Positions 33,479-41,834 of a stretch of DNA of 64,000 nt are shown one piece after another; the first letter of the stretch is position 1, and every line of letters starts with the position of its first letter. Origin of the DNA: Streptomyces rugosispiralis (lineage in GTDB: Bacteria; Actinomycetota; Actinomycetes; Streptomycetales; Streptomycetaceae); NCBI RefSeq assembly GCF_024505145.1, contig NZ_JANIAA010000010.1, positions 62,001 through 126,000 of the forward strand, given 5' to 3'. The notes under the pieces were generated by a model. The model made no database searches. It had not been told where the DNA came from and saw nothing but the letters and a program-made list of their open reading frames with translations. The translations under genes were made by a program, and so were the position numbers.

Positions 33479-34642
33479 TCAGTTCGTGCGCGCTCTGCTG
33501 TTCCACCGTGCGAGGCCCTCGAAGGCATCCAGTGTCCGGACGTCGTAGGGGCCGAAGAAGTCCTGGCAGTCCCTGGCGAGCTGGTTGTAGAGGGCTGCTG
33601 CTCCGCGGGTGTCGCCTGACTGGCCGGTGAGGTCTGCGTGTTCGGCGCGTGCATCGATCAGCGGTTGATCGCTGGGTTGGAAGCGGAGTTCCAGCTCGAA
33701 GATGCGCGAGTCCAGTGCTTCGATGCCTCTGGAAAGACCGGCATTGCTGCCGTGTGCGTCGGGTGCGTCGGCTCGTCCGGCGAGATCGTCCGTCACGTCC
33801 AGGACGTTGAGGATCTCGCCCACCGTATGTGCGACCTTCTGAGCGCTTCCGGGACGTTCTGCTGGGGCCTTGGCCAAGAGAGCCCGAACGAGGTTGTCGA
33901 GCTGGGCGGGGACGCCGGGGCGGTGGGCGCTCGGAGGCGCCGGGACTTCGTCCTGGTGCATACGGCCCACGGTCATGGCGTCGTCCTGGGGGGTTCCGAA
34001 GGGCGGGCGTCCTGTCAGCATCTCGTACAGGACGCAGCCCACGGAGTACAGGTCGCTGCGTTCGTTGCCGGTCTCGCCGAGCCATCGCTCGGGTGCCTTG
34101 TACAGAGGGGTGCCCGCGACGGTGTGGGTCTGGGTGGCGTCGGTCAGGTACGCCAGCCCGAAGTCGATGAGTTTCACGTCCCCCTGTCGCGTGATCATGA
34201 TGTTGTCGGGCTTGATGTCGCGGTGGATCACCTCAGCGGTGTGCGCGGCGCCGACTCCCTCGCAGATCTGGCGTGTCCAGCGCACGGTGCGCTCGAGCGG
34301 AAGCCTCGGCCCGGCCCTGAGGTGCTCGGCGAGGGACCTGCCCTCGACGTACTCCATAACGATGTAGAACTCGCCGTCGTGTTCGCCGCCGCCGTAGATC
34401 TGCGCGACACGCCTGTGGTTGAGCCGGGCCATGGCATGGCCCTCCCGCTGAAACATTCTCGCGGTCGACTCGGCGAACTCCGTAGGGACTCCCTGCTGCA
34501 TGAGACGGCGCCTGGCAAAGAACTTCACGGCCACGGTACGGCCCAGCCTCGTATCCTCGGCTGTCCACACATCGCCCATGGCGCCACTGACGGGGCCGTC
34601 CTTGAGCCTGAGATGGCCACCGATCAGTGTGGAGCTGTCCAC
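33479..34642 (-). CDS. Serine/threonine protein kinase with short TPR-like tail
   Basis: A GTG start gives 387 residues. The kinase domain (~8-270) has a glycine loop 'GPVSGAMGDVW', Lys in 'TVAVKFFARR', catalytic 'VIHRDIKPDNIMI', 'KLIDFGLAYL', the activation segment to 'APERW' and a C-lobe 'SDLYSVGCVLYEMLTGRPPF'. It should be an active Hanks-type kinase without membrane anchor. The last ~90 residues contain helices like one or two TPRs ('QSGDTRGAAALYNQLARDCQ'). It starts 48 bases after a coiled-coil membrane protein gene in the same direction; the two form an operon and the partner is a likely substrate or anchor. Confidence 0.87.
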   Translation of the reverse strand: MDSSTLIGGHLRLKDGPVSGAMGDVWTAEDTRLGRTVAVKFFARRRLMQQGVPTEFAESTARMFQREGHAMARLNHRRVAQIYGGGEHDGEFYIVMEYVEGRSLAEHLRAGPRLPLERTVRWTRQICEGVGAAHTAEVIHRDIKPDNIMITRQGDVKLIDFGLAYLTDATQTHTVAGTPLYKAPERWLGETGNERSDLYSVGCVLYEMLTGRPPFGTPQDDAMTVGRMHQDEVPAPPSAHRPGVPAQLDNLVRALLAKAPAERPGSAQKVAHTVGEILNVLDVTDDLAGRADAPDAHGSNAGLSRGIEALDSRIFELELRFQPSDQPLIDARAEHADLTGQSGDTRGAAALYNQLARDCQDFFGPYDVRTLDAFEGLARWNSRARTN

Positions 34643-34690
34643 CCCTCACCCCTTGTGCCTTGTACGCGTCGAATCGCGTCGCCCTTGTGG

Positions 34691-36454
34691 TCAGCGCTGC
34701 TTTGAGGTGCCCGCCCAGAGGGCGAGGGCTGCTAGCTTCTGCATGGACTCGTGCCATTCCGCGAAGAAGTCCTCCCGCTGCTGCAGTGCGTTGGCCAGCG
34801 TCGCGACGGCCTTATGGCGCAACTGGTCGCCCTGCTCGCGCACGTGTCTCTTCCGCAGGGAAACGCCGCAGACCTCCCACAGGACCCACACGACCACGGC
34901 GAGAATGAGCAAGAGGAACACTCCCCGCGCGAGACCATCGACGAACGGCACCACAAGCGCCCCGGTGACGGTCCCGAACAGCAGGACGCCGCAGACGCGC
35001 GGCCAGTGGCGCACCACGGCGTCCGACCGGGCCTGGGTCTGTTGCTCGAGGCGCGCGGCGAGGTCGTCAATGAGTGCCCCCGACTGCACGCGCTGGTACG
35101 GATCAGTCGGCAGGTTCCAGGAGTATCCCGCCACGCTCAGGGTGATGTGGTGGGGGAGACGACGCCGGGACTCAGCGACGGCTTGGTTGGCGGCGCTCTC
35201 CAGGCTTGGCCAGATAGCGCGGAGGGCCATGCGGCGGGCCGGAGGGCCAAGCCGCGCCGCGTCCGGTGCGAAGACGGCCTGATCCAGGAGCACCATGAAG
35301 GTCACCGGCTCGGCTTCCGGGCCCAGAGACGAGTGGTGTGCCTGCCTGGCCGCTTCCAGATCTCCCTCATGTTCGATGATGCGCTCGAGCCGTCGCATCT
35401 GCTCAAGCAGGTGTGCCTCGTCAGGTTCGAGCTGGTTGATCAGCCGCTCAAGGGCGCTCTCGACGTGGCGGCCGTCACCAACGGGCCGGTCGGCTCCGTC
35501 CGGGCCGTCGGGGAACGTGCGCCGGAGGTAGTCCAGAGTGCTCCCGGGTACGGTCGCTAGTTCCCAGCCGTGGCGGAGAGCGTCCCACTGAGCTCCGCAT
35601 GTCTCGCGCAGTGCCGTGTACTGGTCTTCGGATGTCCGTCGGCGTAGGTTGCGCATCTGGGCTTCCCACTTCGCGGCCGCTGACGTGCGGTGCATGCTCT
35701 GGTTCCATCTTGCCATGGCCTGCCGGGTGTAGCTGAGTGCCTTCTCTCCCAGTTCGTTGCTTGCGATGGCGTCCAGGACGACGTAGAAGTCCTGGCCGAG
35801 TTCGCCAGGGTCGAGCGTCTGGAGGTAGGTGTCCATCCAGGCAGCTGCTGCGGCCTCGTTCCCCAGGCGCGAAGAGGTCAGGGCGAAGAAGAGGTTGGCC
35901 TTGGCGGCGTCCAGGGTGCAGGCGTGCGACTGGGCGCGCTCACCCTGATCGGTCTCGTTGCGGAAATTGGCGGCCACCGCCATCATCGCCGGGGCCAGCC
36001 AGTAGGCGGGCTCAAGGAGCATCCGTTCCTCAACGCAGGCCCGTACCGTGGCGGTGTTGACCACCTTCCTGTGCACGGCGTGTGCGGTGAGGGTGTGGAC
36101 GAGCCCGCGGGCCAGGGCGCGAGTCTGTTTGCGCTGGGCGAAGTCCGTTTGAAAGACGGTGGTCAGACGGGCCAGTTCGGCCTGAGCCCGGGCCACCTCC
36201 CGGTCGCGGCCGTACTGCTCGATGAAGGCGTCCAGAACCTCGCGGGTGCCGCTGACTGCGTTCTCCAGTTCCGCGACATCCTGGCGTACTTCGGTGACGT
36301 CACCGCGCAGCCGGACGACATCGGCGCGGACGCCGTGCAGACCGTCTTCGAAGGTGTCCAGCCTTCCCCCGTGGCGGGTTTGTTCTTCCCCTACGTCCTC
36401 CAGCCGTTCGGTCAGGCGGTGCAGGGCTGAGTCGGTCTCGTTCCGGTCCTCCAT
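34691..36454 (-). CDS. Large protein with N-terminal coiled coil and C-terminal membrane hairpin, unknown function
   Basis: An ATG at 36454 with GGGGGA five bases upstream is preferred to the ATG at 36472; 587 residues. Residues ~5-90 form a coiled coil ('LTERLEDVGEEQTRHGGRLD', 'VRADVVRLRGDVTEVRQDVA'). Residues ~100-460 form a mostly helical soluble region. Near residue 505 a membrane hairpin follows ('VCGVLLFGTVTGALVVPFVD' and 'GVFLLLILAVVVWVLWEVCG'), then a charged cytoplasmic tail. I know no name for the family. The operon with a protein kinase and its setting in a conflict island suggest a membrane sensor or effector gated by phosphorylation; this is inference. Confidence 0.65.
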   Translation of the reverse strand: MEDRNETDSALHRLTERLEDVGEEQTRHGGRLDTFEDGLHGVRADVVRLRGDVTEVRQDVAELENAVSGTREVLDAFIEQYGRDREVARAQAELARLTTVFQTDFAQRKQTRALARGLVHTLTAHAVHRKVVNTATVRACVEERMLLEPAYWLAPAMMAVAANFRNETDQGERAQSHACTLDAAKANLFFALTSSRLGNEAAAAAWMDTYLQTLDPGELGQDFYVVLDAIASNELGEKALSYTRQAMARWNQSMHRTSAAAKWEAQMRNLRRRTSEDQYTALRETCGAQWDALRHGWELATVPGSTLDYLRRTFPDGPDGADRPVGDGRHVESALERLINQLEPDEAHLLEQMRRLERIIEHEGDLEAARQAHHSSLGPEAEPVTFMVLLDQAVFAPDAARLGPPARRMALRAIWPSLESAANQAVAESRRRLPHHITLSVAGYSWNLPTDPYQRVQSGALIDDLAARLEQQTQARSDAVVRHWPRVCGVLLFGTVTGALVVPFVDGLARGVFLLLILAVVVWVLWEVCGVSLRKRHVREQGDQLRHKAVATLANALQQREDFFAEWHESMQKLAALALWAGTSKQR

Positions 36455-36631
36455 GACGTCCCCCGAGGTCATCGCGGCGTTGTGGCGCGTGCTTGCTCAT
36501 TATCGAGCGTCCACGCACCTTTTGCGGTCAACTGGCCGGAAATGAACGGCGGTTGGGCGACGGCGGCCGGTGTCGGTGCGGGGTGGGAATATGACGTGCC
36601 ATGGAGCCAGCACACCGGACGAGGATGCCCC

Positions 36632-37381
36632 TTGCGTGAGATCGCTTATCTGTCAGAAGGAAAGCTGAGGCAGTTCATACCTGAGCCCCGGCGTCTGCCG
36701 CGGGCGAGCGCTCTTCGTCTGACCACGCCGTTCGGCGGCATCGACGTGGACGCGCCGGCCCCGGAGGGGGAGCTGGGGCAACTGCGGCACCTGCGGGAGG
36801 TGCACCAGCATCTGGAGCTCGTTGCGGAGTGGTATACCGAGCCCCAGCTGCGTCCCGGTCAGTGGGTACAGTTCGAAGCCCCATTGCGGTGCGTGACACT
36901 CAGTGGCGCCGACCAGGATCTCGTACTGTTCGTGGACTCGGTGCGGGCATGGGGCGCAAACCGCGCGACAGCCGGAGACTGCCGGTTGTTGATGCACGGG
37001 TCGGCCCGGCATCTGCGGGGCTGGACACCGATGCCGGTGGACGGCCCCGAGCTGGAGGCAGTGAACTCCGCATCCAGTCTGGGCGCCTCCTTCGTCACCC
37101 GGGCAGGACAGGTCGTCGATGAACTCACCCGGCACCGCGAACCGCCGCCCGGGAACCAGCCCTCCCCTCGGGCAGCCGCCGACCTGCACGGTCGGGGCGT
37201 CCAGGCGCTGCTGCACGCCCTGGACGAGGAGGACACCGGCATCGACACGTCCGCGATGATGACCGGATACGCGCGCGTCACAGGGCTCCTTCCAAGCACC
37301 AACACCACGTCCCCGTGCTTGGTGGCGAGCCCGCTCGTCGTGGAGTACGCGGCGGCCATCGCTGAGCAGCGTCTTGCGTAA
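36632..37381 (+). CDS. SAVMC3_10250-family protein
   Basis: A TTG at 36632 with GAGG seven bases upstream starts 'MREIAYLSEGKLRQFIPEPR', the typical beginning of this actinobacterial family; 249 residues. The rest is an alpha/beta protein ('RLTTPFGGIDVDAP', 'VQFEAPLRCVTLSGADQDLV', 'LFVDSVRAWG', 'RLLMHGSARHLRG') ending in a helical region. No catalytic motif is evident. It is divergent from the coiled-coil/kinase operon with 177 bases between starts, so promoters overlap and the units may be co-regulated. Confidence 0.7.
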   Translation: MREIAYLSEGKLRQFIPEPRRLPRASALRLTTPFGGIDVDAPAPEGELGQLRHLREVHQHLELVAEWYTEPQLRPGQWVQFEAPLRCVTLSGADQDLVLFVDSVRAWGANRATAGDCRLLMHGSARHLRGWTPMPVDGPELEAVNSASSLGASFVTRAGQVVDELTRHREPPPGNQPSPRAAADLHGRGVQALLHALDEEDTGIDTSAMMTGYARVTGLLPSTNTTSPCLVASPLVVEYAAAIAEQRLA

Positions 37382-37901
37382 GGGCGTAGCGACGCCGCTA
37401 GTCGCGTCTGACAAATGATTTCTGCGAAGCTTCAGCGTCCGAGGCCGTTGGAGCAGTCATGGAGATTGAGCTGGAACTACACTCGGGACGACATCCGCGA
37501 AAGGGGCCGTCCCGGGACACCTTACTGCGGGCTCTTACGAGCACGGTAAAGCGTTAGCGAGGGTGCTGAGCACCCTCGAGTGGCATGGGTGGGGCAAGCT
37601 CTGCTGGGCCGGTCCGTACGGCGACCCGCGGGATCGTGGACTTGCCACATCGCCAATCAGGGGCGCTCTTCCAGCGTGCGACCTGACGGCTCGTCGCCCC
37701 GTCGGCTGCCCCGGGCCCACACGCTGCTGTCTGGCAGATCTGGGGCGGCCGGGCACAGTCGCAGGGCCCGGTCCGGACGGCATACACCGCACGCGGCGCC
37801 CTCTCCGCGCAGACGGAGGTGACCCGTGAGTCGACCATCCAAACCCCTCGAGTCCTGCAGCGGTCTCCGTGACAGTAGCTGATTGACAGACCTCCTTGTT
37901 G

Positions 37902-37934
37902 TGAAGTGGCCCGCCGAATCGGCGGGCCACTTCA
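37902..37934. terminator. Long perfect hairpin, terminator-like
   Basis: Arms of 16 bases (37902-37917, 37919-37934) make an almost perfect palindrome of 33 bases. No gene ends close by: the nearest upstream stop is at 37381. It may end a read-through transcript or be left from a lost gene. Confidence 0.55.
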
Positions 37935-38060
37935 CTCAGGCGCGGGCTGTCGCTGTTCGCCCTCGCCGAGAAAATCCGCTCAGCTCCCCCCACCCACCCG
38001 CCTGCTCAAGACATGATCGCCTCGGCGGCATCCTCCGCGAATATCAACGTGTGGCGTGAC

Positions 38061-38292
38061 CTACACGGATGAGGTTTCCGGCAAAGGCAACGTCGGCATA
38101 GGGTTCTCGTCGATCAGCGCGCCAAGCTCACTCACCGATGCCATCGCTCTTGCCCGCTTGGCGCACTTTTTCTTCCAGCGAGACACCTCTGCGGACTGTC
38201 TCGCTGCGGCGCCGCAGAGCCGGATACGGCGCTCACACTCTGGGAGTGCCCTATCTGCCGACGGACGCCAAGGGGCTTTGCCACCCCTTGAC
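38061..38292 (-). pseudogene. C-terminal remnant of an unrecognised protein with a CxxC/CExR-like motif
   Basis: A minus-strand frame without a clear start reads 'SADRALPECERRIRLCGAAA', 'RQSAEVSRWKKKCAKRARAM', 'ASVSELGALIDENPMP', then stops at 38061. The composition is that of a real protein; its start has been lost. Arginine/lysine richness and cysteines suggest a nucleic-acid-binding end. Function unknown. Confidence 0.4.
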
Positions 38293-38699
38293 GCAGACCC
38301 TCCACAACGACCAGGACACCCGCACGCGAGCTGCCTGCGGAAACCGGCCCGGAGAGATCACCAGTGATCAGCCCCACCCCTGTCGCATGGGGAGCACGGT
38401 GCCGTGCTCCCACCCCGAAAGAGGGGCAGGAGCCGACAAGGGGTTCTTATGCCTCTCGATGCAGAGAGCATCCAGATCGATGGGGTGACCTCAGGGGCCT
38501 ACGGTTGACGACGGCACGCAGGGGCTCGGTACGGCGCTGTAGGTCTACCGGACCGGGTGACGGACGAATCGGGCACCGTTGACACGTCTGCGAGTTGGGA
38601 GCACGAGGGCTCCCAAAGGGCTCCCACTTACTCCCAGCCCGGAAACGGTTAAGGCCGCCCCCGCTACCTGCGGAAACGGCCTCCGACCTGCGAAAACGC

Positions 38700-38776
<77 letters not shown>

Positions 38777-39003
38777 GTGCTCGTTCGGCTTGGGCTTTGC
38801 CTCGCCGACCGCGCATGAAGAACAATACCGCACTTCAGGGGGTGGTCGCTGCCACCCCGGGGTGAAGATCGGGAGTGCGGTGGGACCAGCTGGGGTGTTC
38901 ACCTGGCGGGGTCGAGTCGTTGCCCATTGTTACCAGAGCTCGAGTGGGGGCGGTGTGGACGGGGGCTTGACTTCAAGTTTGGTTTAAGTCGCACGCTCGC
39001 GGT

Positions 39004-39705
39004 ATGACCTTCACCGACGTTCACACCAGGTATGGATACGACGATCTTCCTCGGCTGATGAGCCTGATGACCGGGGACGAGAAGCACGGGCCGGCTGCCA
39101 CCTCGACGCTGGATGTGGTCTGGGTGCTTTACGACCGTGTGCTGCGAGTTTCGGCCGAGGGCACAGAGGCGCCGGGGCGGGATCGGTTCTTGTTGTCCAA
39201 GGGGCACGGGCCGATGGCGTACTACGCCGTGCTTGCCGCCAAGGGGTTCTTTCCCGAGTCGCTGCTGGCGGGGTTCGGGGCGTATGACTCGCCGCTGGGG
39301 CACCATCCGGATCGGGTGCTGGTGCCGGGGGTCGAGATCAGCAGTGGGTCGCTCGGGCATGGGTTGCCGTTGGCTGTGGGGAGTGCGCTCGGGTTGCGGG
39401 CGCGGGGGCTCTCCGGGGCGGCGGTCTGGGTGCTCCTCGGCGATGCCGAGCTGGACGAGGGCAGTAATCACGAGGCGATCGCGTACGCCGGGGCCATGGG
39501 ATTGGAGCGGCTGCATGCGGTCGTCGTCGACAACGCCTCCGCCGGCCATCGGCGGGCCGGGGGCATCGCCGCGCGCTTCGAGGCCACGGGGTGGTCCACG
39601 GCGACCGTGGACGGGCGTGATCACCAGGCGCTGTACGAGGCGTACACCGCGCCGCACCCGGGGCGGCCGCATGTCGTGGTGGCCCGGGTCGAGGCCAAGG
39701 TCTGA
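39004..39705 (+). CDS. Transketolase, N-terminal (thiamine diphosphate-binding) subunit
   Basis: 233 residues with 'LLSKGHGPMAYYAVLAAKGF', 'SSGSLGHGLPLAVGSALGLR' and 'VLLGDAELDEGSNHEAIAYA', where GDAELDEG...N is the ThDP/metal motif of transketolases. The pyrimidine-binding half is encoded by the next gene, so the enzyme is split in two as in many actinobacteria and archaea. It should transfer two-carbon units between sugar phosphates or feed a special pathway. First gene right of the tRNA; the start has no strong ribosome binding site. Confidence 0.88.
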   Translation: MTFTDVHTRYGYDDLPRLMSLMTGDEKHGPAATSTLDVVWVLYDRVLRVSAEGTEAPGRDRFLLSKGHGPMAYYAVLAAKGFFPESLLAGFGAYDSPLGHHPDRVLVPGVEISSGSLGHGLPLAVGSALGLRARGLSGAAVWVLLGDAELDEGSNHEAIAYAGAMGLERLHAVVVDNASAGHRRAGGIAARFEATGWSTATVDGRDHQALYEAYTAPHPGRPHVVVARVEAKV

Positions 39706-39735
39706 TGCGATTCCAGTGTGAGAGGGACTGTTCTC

Positions 39736-40629
39736 ATGGACACCATGCGTGAGCGTTTCGCTTCCGTCGTCTCCCGTCTTCTGGACGACGATCCCCGGCT
39801 GGCCGTCGTGCTGGCCGAGATCGGTAAGGACGGCTTCACGGACGCGGCCCGGGCCCATCCCGACCGGGTGATCAATGTCGGCATCCGCGAGCAGCTGCTG
39901 GTCGGCGTCGGCGGTGGACTGGCCCTGACCGGGATGCGGCCGATTCTGCACACCTTCGCCAGCTTTCTGGTCGAGCGGCCCTTTGAGCAGGTCAAGCTGG
40001 ACTTCGGGCATCAGGGCGTGGGCGGGGTGCTGGTGAGCGCGGCCGGTTCATACGACTGGCCGGCGGGCGGCTACACCCATATGGCGCCCGGCGATGTGGC
40101 GCTGCTGGACACGCTCGACGGCTGGACCGTCCATGTGCCCGGCCATCCGGACGAGGCAGAGACCCTGCTGCGGGACGCGGCCGCCGCCGGTGACGACTCG
40201 GTGTACGTAAGGCTGTCGGCGCACTCCAACTCCGCCCCGCGGGACATCGTCCCCGGACGCTTCCTGACCGTACGGGAGGGGCGCCGCGGTGTGGTGATCG
40301 CGGTCGGGCCGATGCTCGACGGCGTCCTTACGGCCGTCGCGGGGCTGGACGTCACCGTGCTCTACGCCACGACCGTGCGGCCCTTCGATGGGCCGGCGTT
40401 GCGTTCCGCGATCGGCGAGGTGGGCGATGTCGTGCTGGTCGAGCCCTACCTCGCGGGCACCTCTGCCGGCGCCGTGAACGACGCGCTCGCCGATCGTCCG
40501 CACCGGGTGCTCGGCCTGGGCATTCCCCGGCGCGAGCTGCGCCGTTACGGCACGATCGACGAGCATCTCGCGGGGCAGGGGATGGACCCGGTCGCGTTGC
40601 GCGAGCGGATCTCCGCCTTCCTGCGGTGA
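39736..40629 (+). CDS. Transketolase, C-terminal subunit
   Basis: The ATG at 39736 follows GAGGG; 297 residues. 'VINVGIREQLLVGVGGGLAL' carries the conserved glutamate that activates ThDP, followed by 'PILHTFASFLVERPFEQVKL' and 'AAGSYDWPAGGYTHMAPGDV'. The C-terminal domain ('VVIAVGPMLDGVLTAVAGLD', 'DVVLVEPYLAG') is complete. It starts 30 bases after the N-terminal subunit gene, and the two should form one enzyme. Confidence 0.88.
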   Translation: MDTMRERFASVVSRLLDDDPRLAVVLAEIGKDGFTDAARAHPDRVINVGIREQLLVGVGGGLALTGMRPILHTFASFLVERPFEQVKLDFGHQGVGGVLVSAAGSYDWPAGGYTHMAPGDVALLDTLDGWTVHVPGHPDEAETLLRDAAAAGDDSVYVRLSAHSNSAPRDIVPGRFLTVREGRRGVVIAVGPMLDGVLTAVAGLDVTVLYATTVRPFDGPALRSAIGEVGDVVLVEPYLAGTSAGAVNDALADRPHRVLGLGIPRRELRRYGTIDEHLAGQGMDPVALRERISAFLR

Positions 40630-40653
40630 GGCCCGGATTCGACGTTCAGAAGT

Positions 40654-41604
40654 TCAGATGTGCTTTTCCAGCCATGTCAGCAGGTCCTGCTGGACCTCGT
40701 CCCGGTTGGTCTCGTTCAGGATCTCGTGCCGGGCCCCCTGGTAGCCCTTCCAGGTCAGCTCCCGCGTGCCGCCGTAGCGGAAGTCCTCCAGGAGTTCATA
40801 GACGAGCGTCATCCCCTGGTTGCACGGGTCCTCGGTGCCCACCGCCACATGCACCGGCAGCGCGGCCGGGACACGGGCCTGGTGGCGCGGGTCGTTGATC
40901 TTACGGACGCCACGGACCCAGTCCTGGGACAGTCCGGCGCTGAACGCGAAGCCGCACCGCTCGTCCGCCGCGTACCCGGCCACCTCCGCCGCGTCGCGCG
41001 ACAGCCACTCGAAGCCCGTTCGGTCCTGGATGTGCTCGTACGGGTCGTTGAACGAGGCGAAGAGGGTCGGAGTGAAGGTGGACTGGCCGTTCCGGCCCCG
41101 TTCCGCGATCTCCTGGGCGATGCCCGCCAGGGCCTGCTCGGTCTCGGTGCCCGGGAGTGAGCGGAAGGTGCCGGAGAGGATCAGCCCGGCCAGTTCCTCG
41201 CCGTACTCCTGGGCGCAGTCGCGGGCCAGCATCGAGCCCATGCTGTGGCCGAGCAGGACCAGGGGCGCACGGGGGTGCGCGGCCCGCGCGCGGTCGCCGA
41301 TGGCGCGCAGGTCCGAGACGATCGCCCGCCAGCCGTCGCCCTCCTCGCCCACGACGCCGAGGCCGCCCGTCGACTTGGCAGTGGCTCCATGGCCGCGGTG
41401 GTCCGAGGCGACCACCGCATAGCCATGGGCGGCGAGGAAGCGGGCGAACCGGTCGTAGCGCCGGGCGTGTTCGGCGGCGCCGTGGGCGATCTGGACGATC
41501 GCGCGTACGGCGCCGTTCTCCGGCAGCCAGCTGTAGGTCACGACCCGCACACCGTCGGGCATGGGCAGATGGTCGGTGCGGTGGGTGATACCGCCGTCGG
41601 GCAT
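40654..41604 (-). CDS. Alpha/beta hydrolase, monoacylglycerol lipase-like
   Basis: An ATG at 41604 with AGGAG nine bases upstream gives 316 residues. 'IVQIAHGAAEHARRY' holds the oxyanion region, 'VVASDHRGHGAT' is typical of lysophospholipase-like hydrolases, 'LVLLGHSMGSMLA' has the nucleophile Ser, 'VAVGTEDPCNQG' the acid and 'QGARHEILNE' the His. No signal peptide: cytoplasmic. It likely cleaves monoacylglycerols or similar esters. It converges with the transketolase pair. Confidence 0.87.
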   Translation of the reverse strand: MPDGGITHRTDHLPMPDGVRVVTYSWLPENGAVRAIVQIAHGAAEHARRYDRFARFLAAHGYAVVASDHRGHGATAKSTGGLGVVGEEGDGWRAIVSDLRAIGDRARAAHPRAPLVLLGHSMGSMLARDCAQEYGEELAGLILSGTFRSLPGTETEQALAGIAQEIAERGRNGQSTFTPTLFASFNDPYEHIQDRTGFEWLSRDAAEVAGYAADERCGFAFSAGLSQDWVRGVRKINDPRHQARVPAALPVHVAVGTEDPCNQGMTLVYELLEDFRYGGTRELTWKGYQGARHEILNETNRDEVQQDLLTWLEKHI

Positions 41605-41638
41605 GCCGTCTCATCTCCTGGCTCGAATCGGTCTGGCG

Positions 41639-41698
41639 CGCATGGATCCGGTGCGGATGGATCCGGTGCGAATGGATCTCGTGCGGATGGAAGCCCAC
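41639..41698. repeat. Four 15-bp tandem repeats between divergent genes
   Basis: Units of 15 bases begin at 41639, 41654, 41669 and 41684, with consensus 'cggatggatccggtg'; the last is degenerate. They lie between the divergent lipase-like and amidohydrolase genes. Confidence 0.7.
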
Positions 41699-41834
41699 TC
41701 TCCCTTTGCCTGGCCCGCAAGCCAAGGGCATCGACGCGGTCCTGTCCTCCGGGGCGCGGGGTGTGTAACGATCAAGCGCTTGGTACCGCGTATCGACTGC
41801 CGATCCATACAACTCCCCTGCTCCAGGAGGACCG

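Larger units (their letters stand above)
37382..38699. other. Gene-poor stretch at the island edge next to tRNA-Pro
   Basis: About 1.3 kb without an intact gene. It holds a strong hairpin (37902-37934), a protein-like minus-strand remnant ending at 38061, and short direct repeats of 'gcggaaacg' type just before the tRNA 3' end. Junctions of integrated elements typically look like this. I see no intact integrase. Confidence 0.5.
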
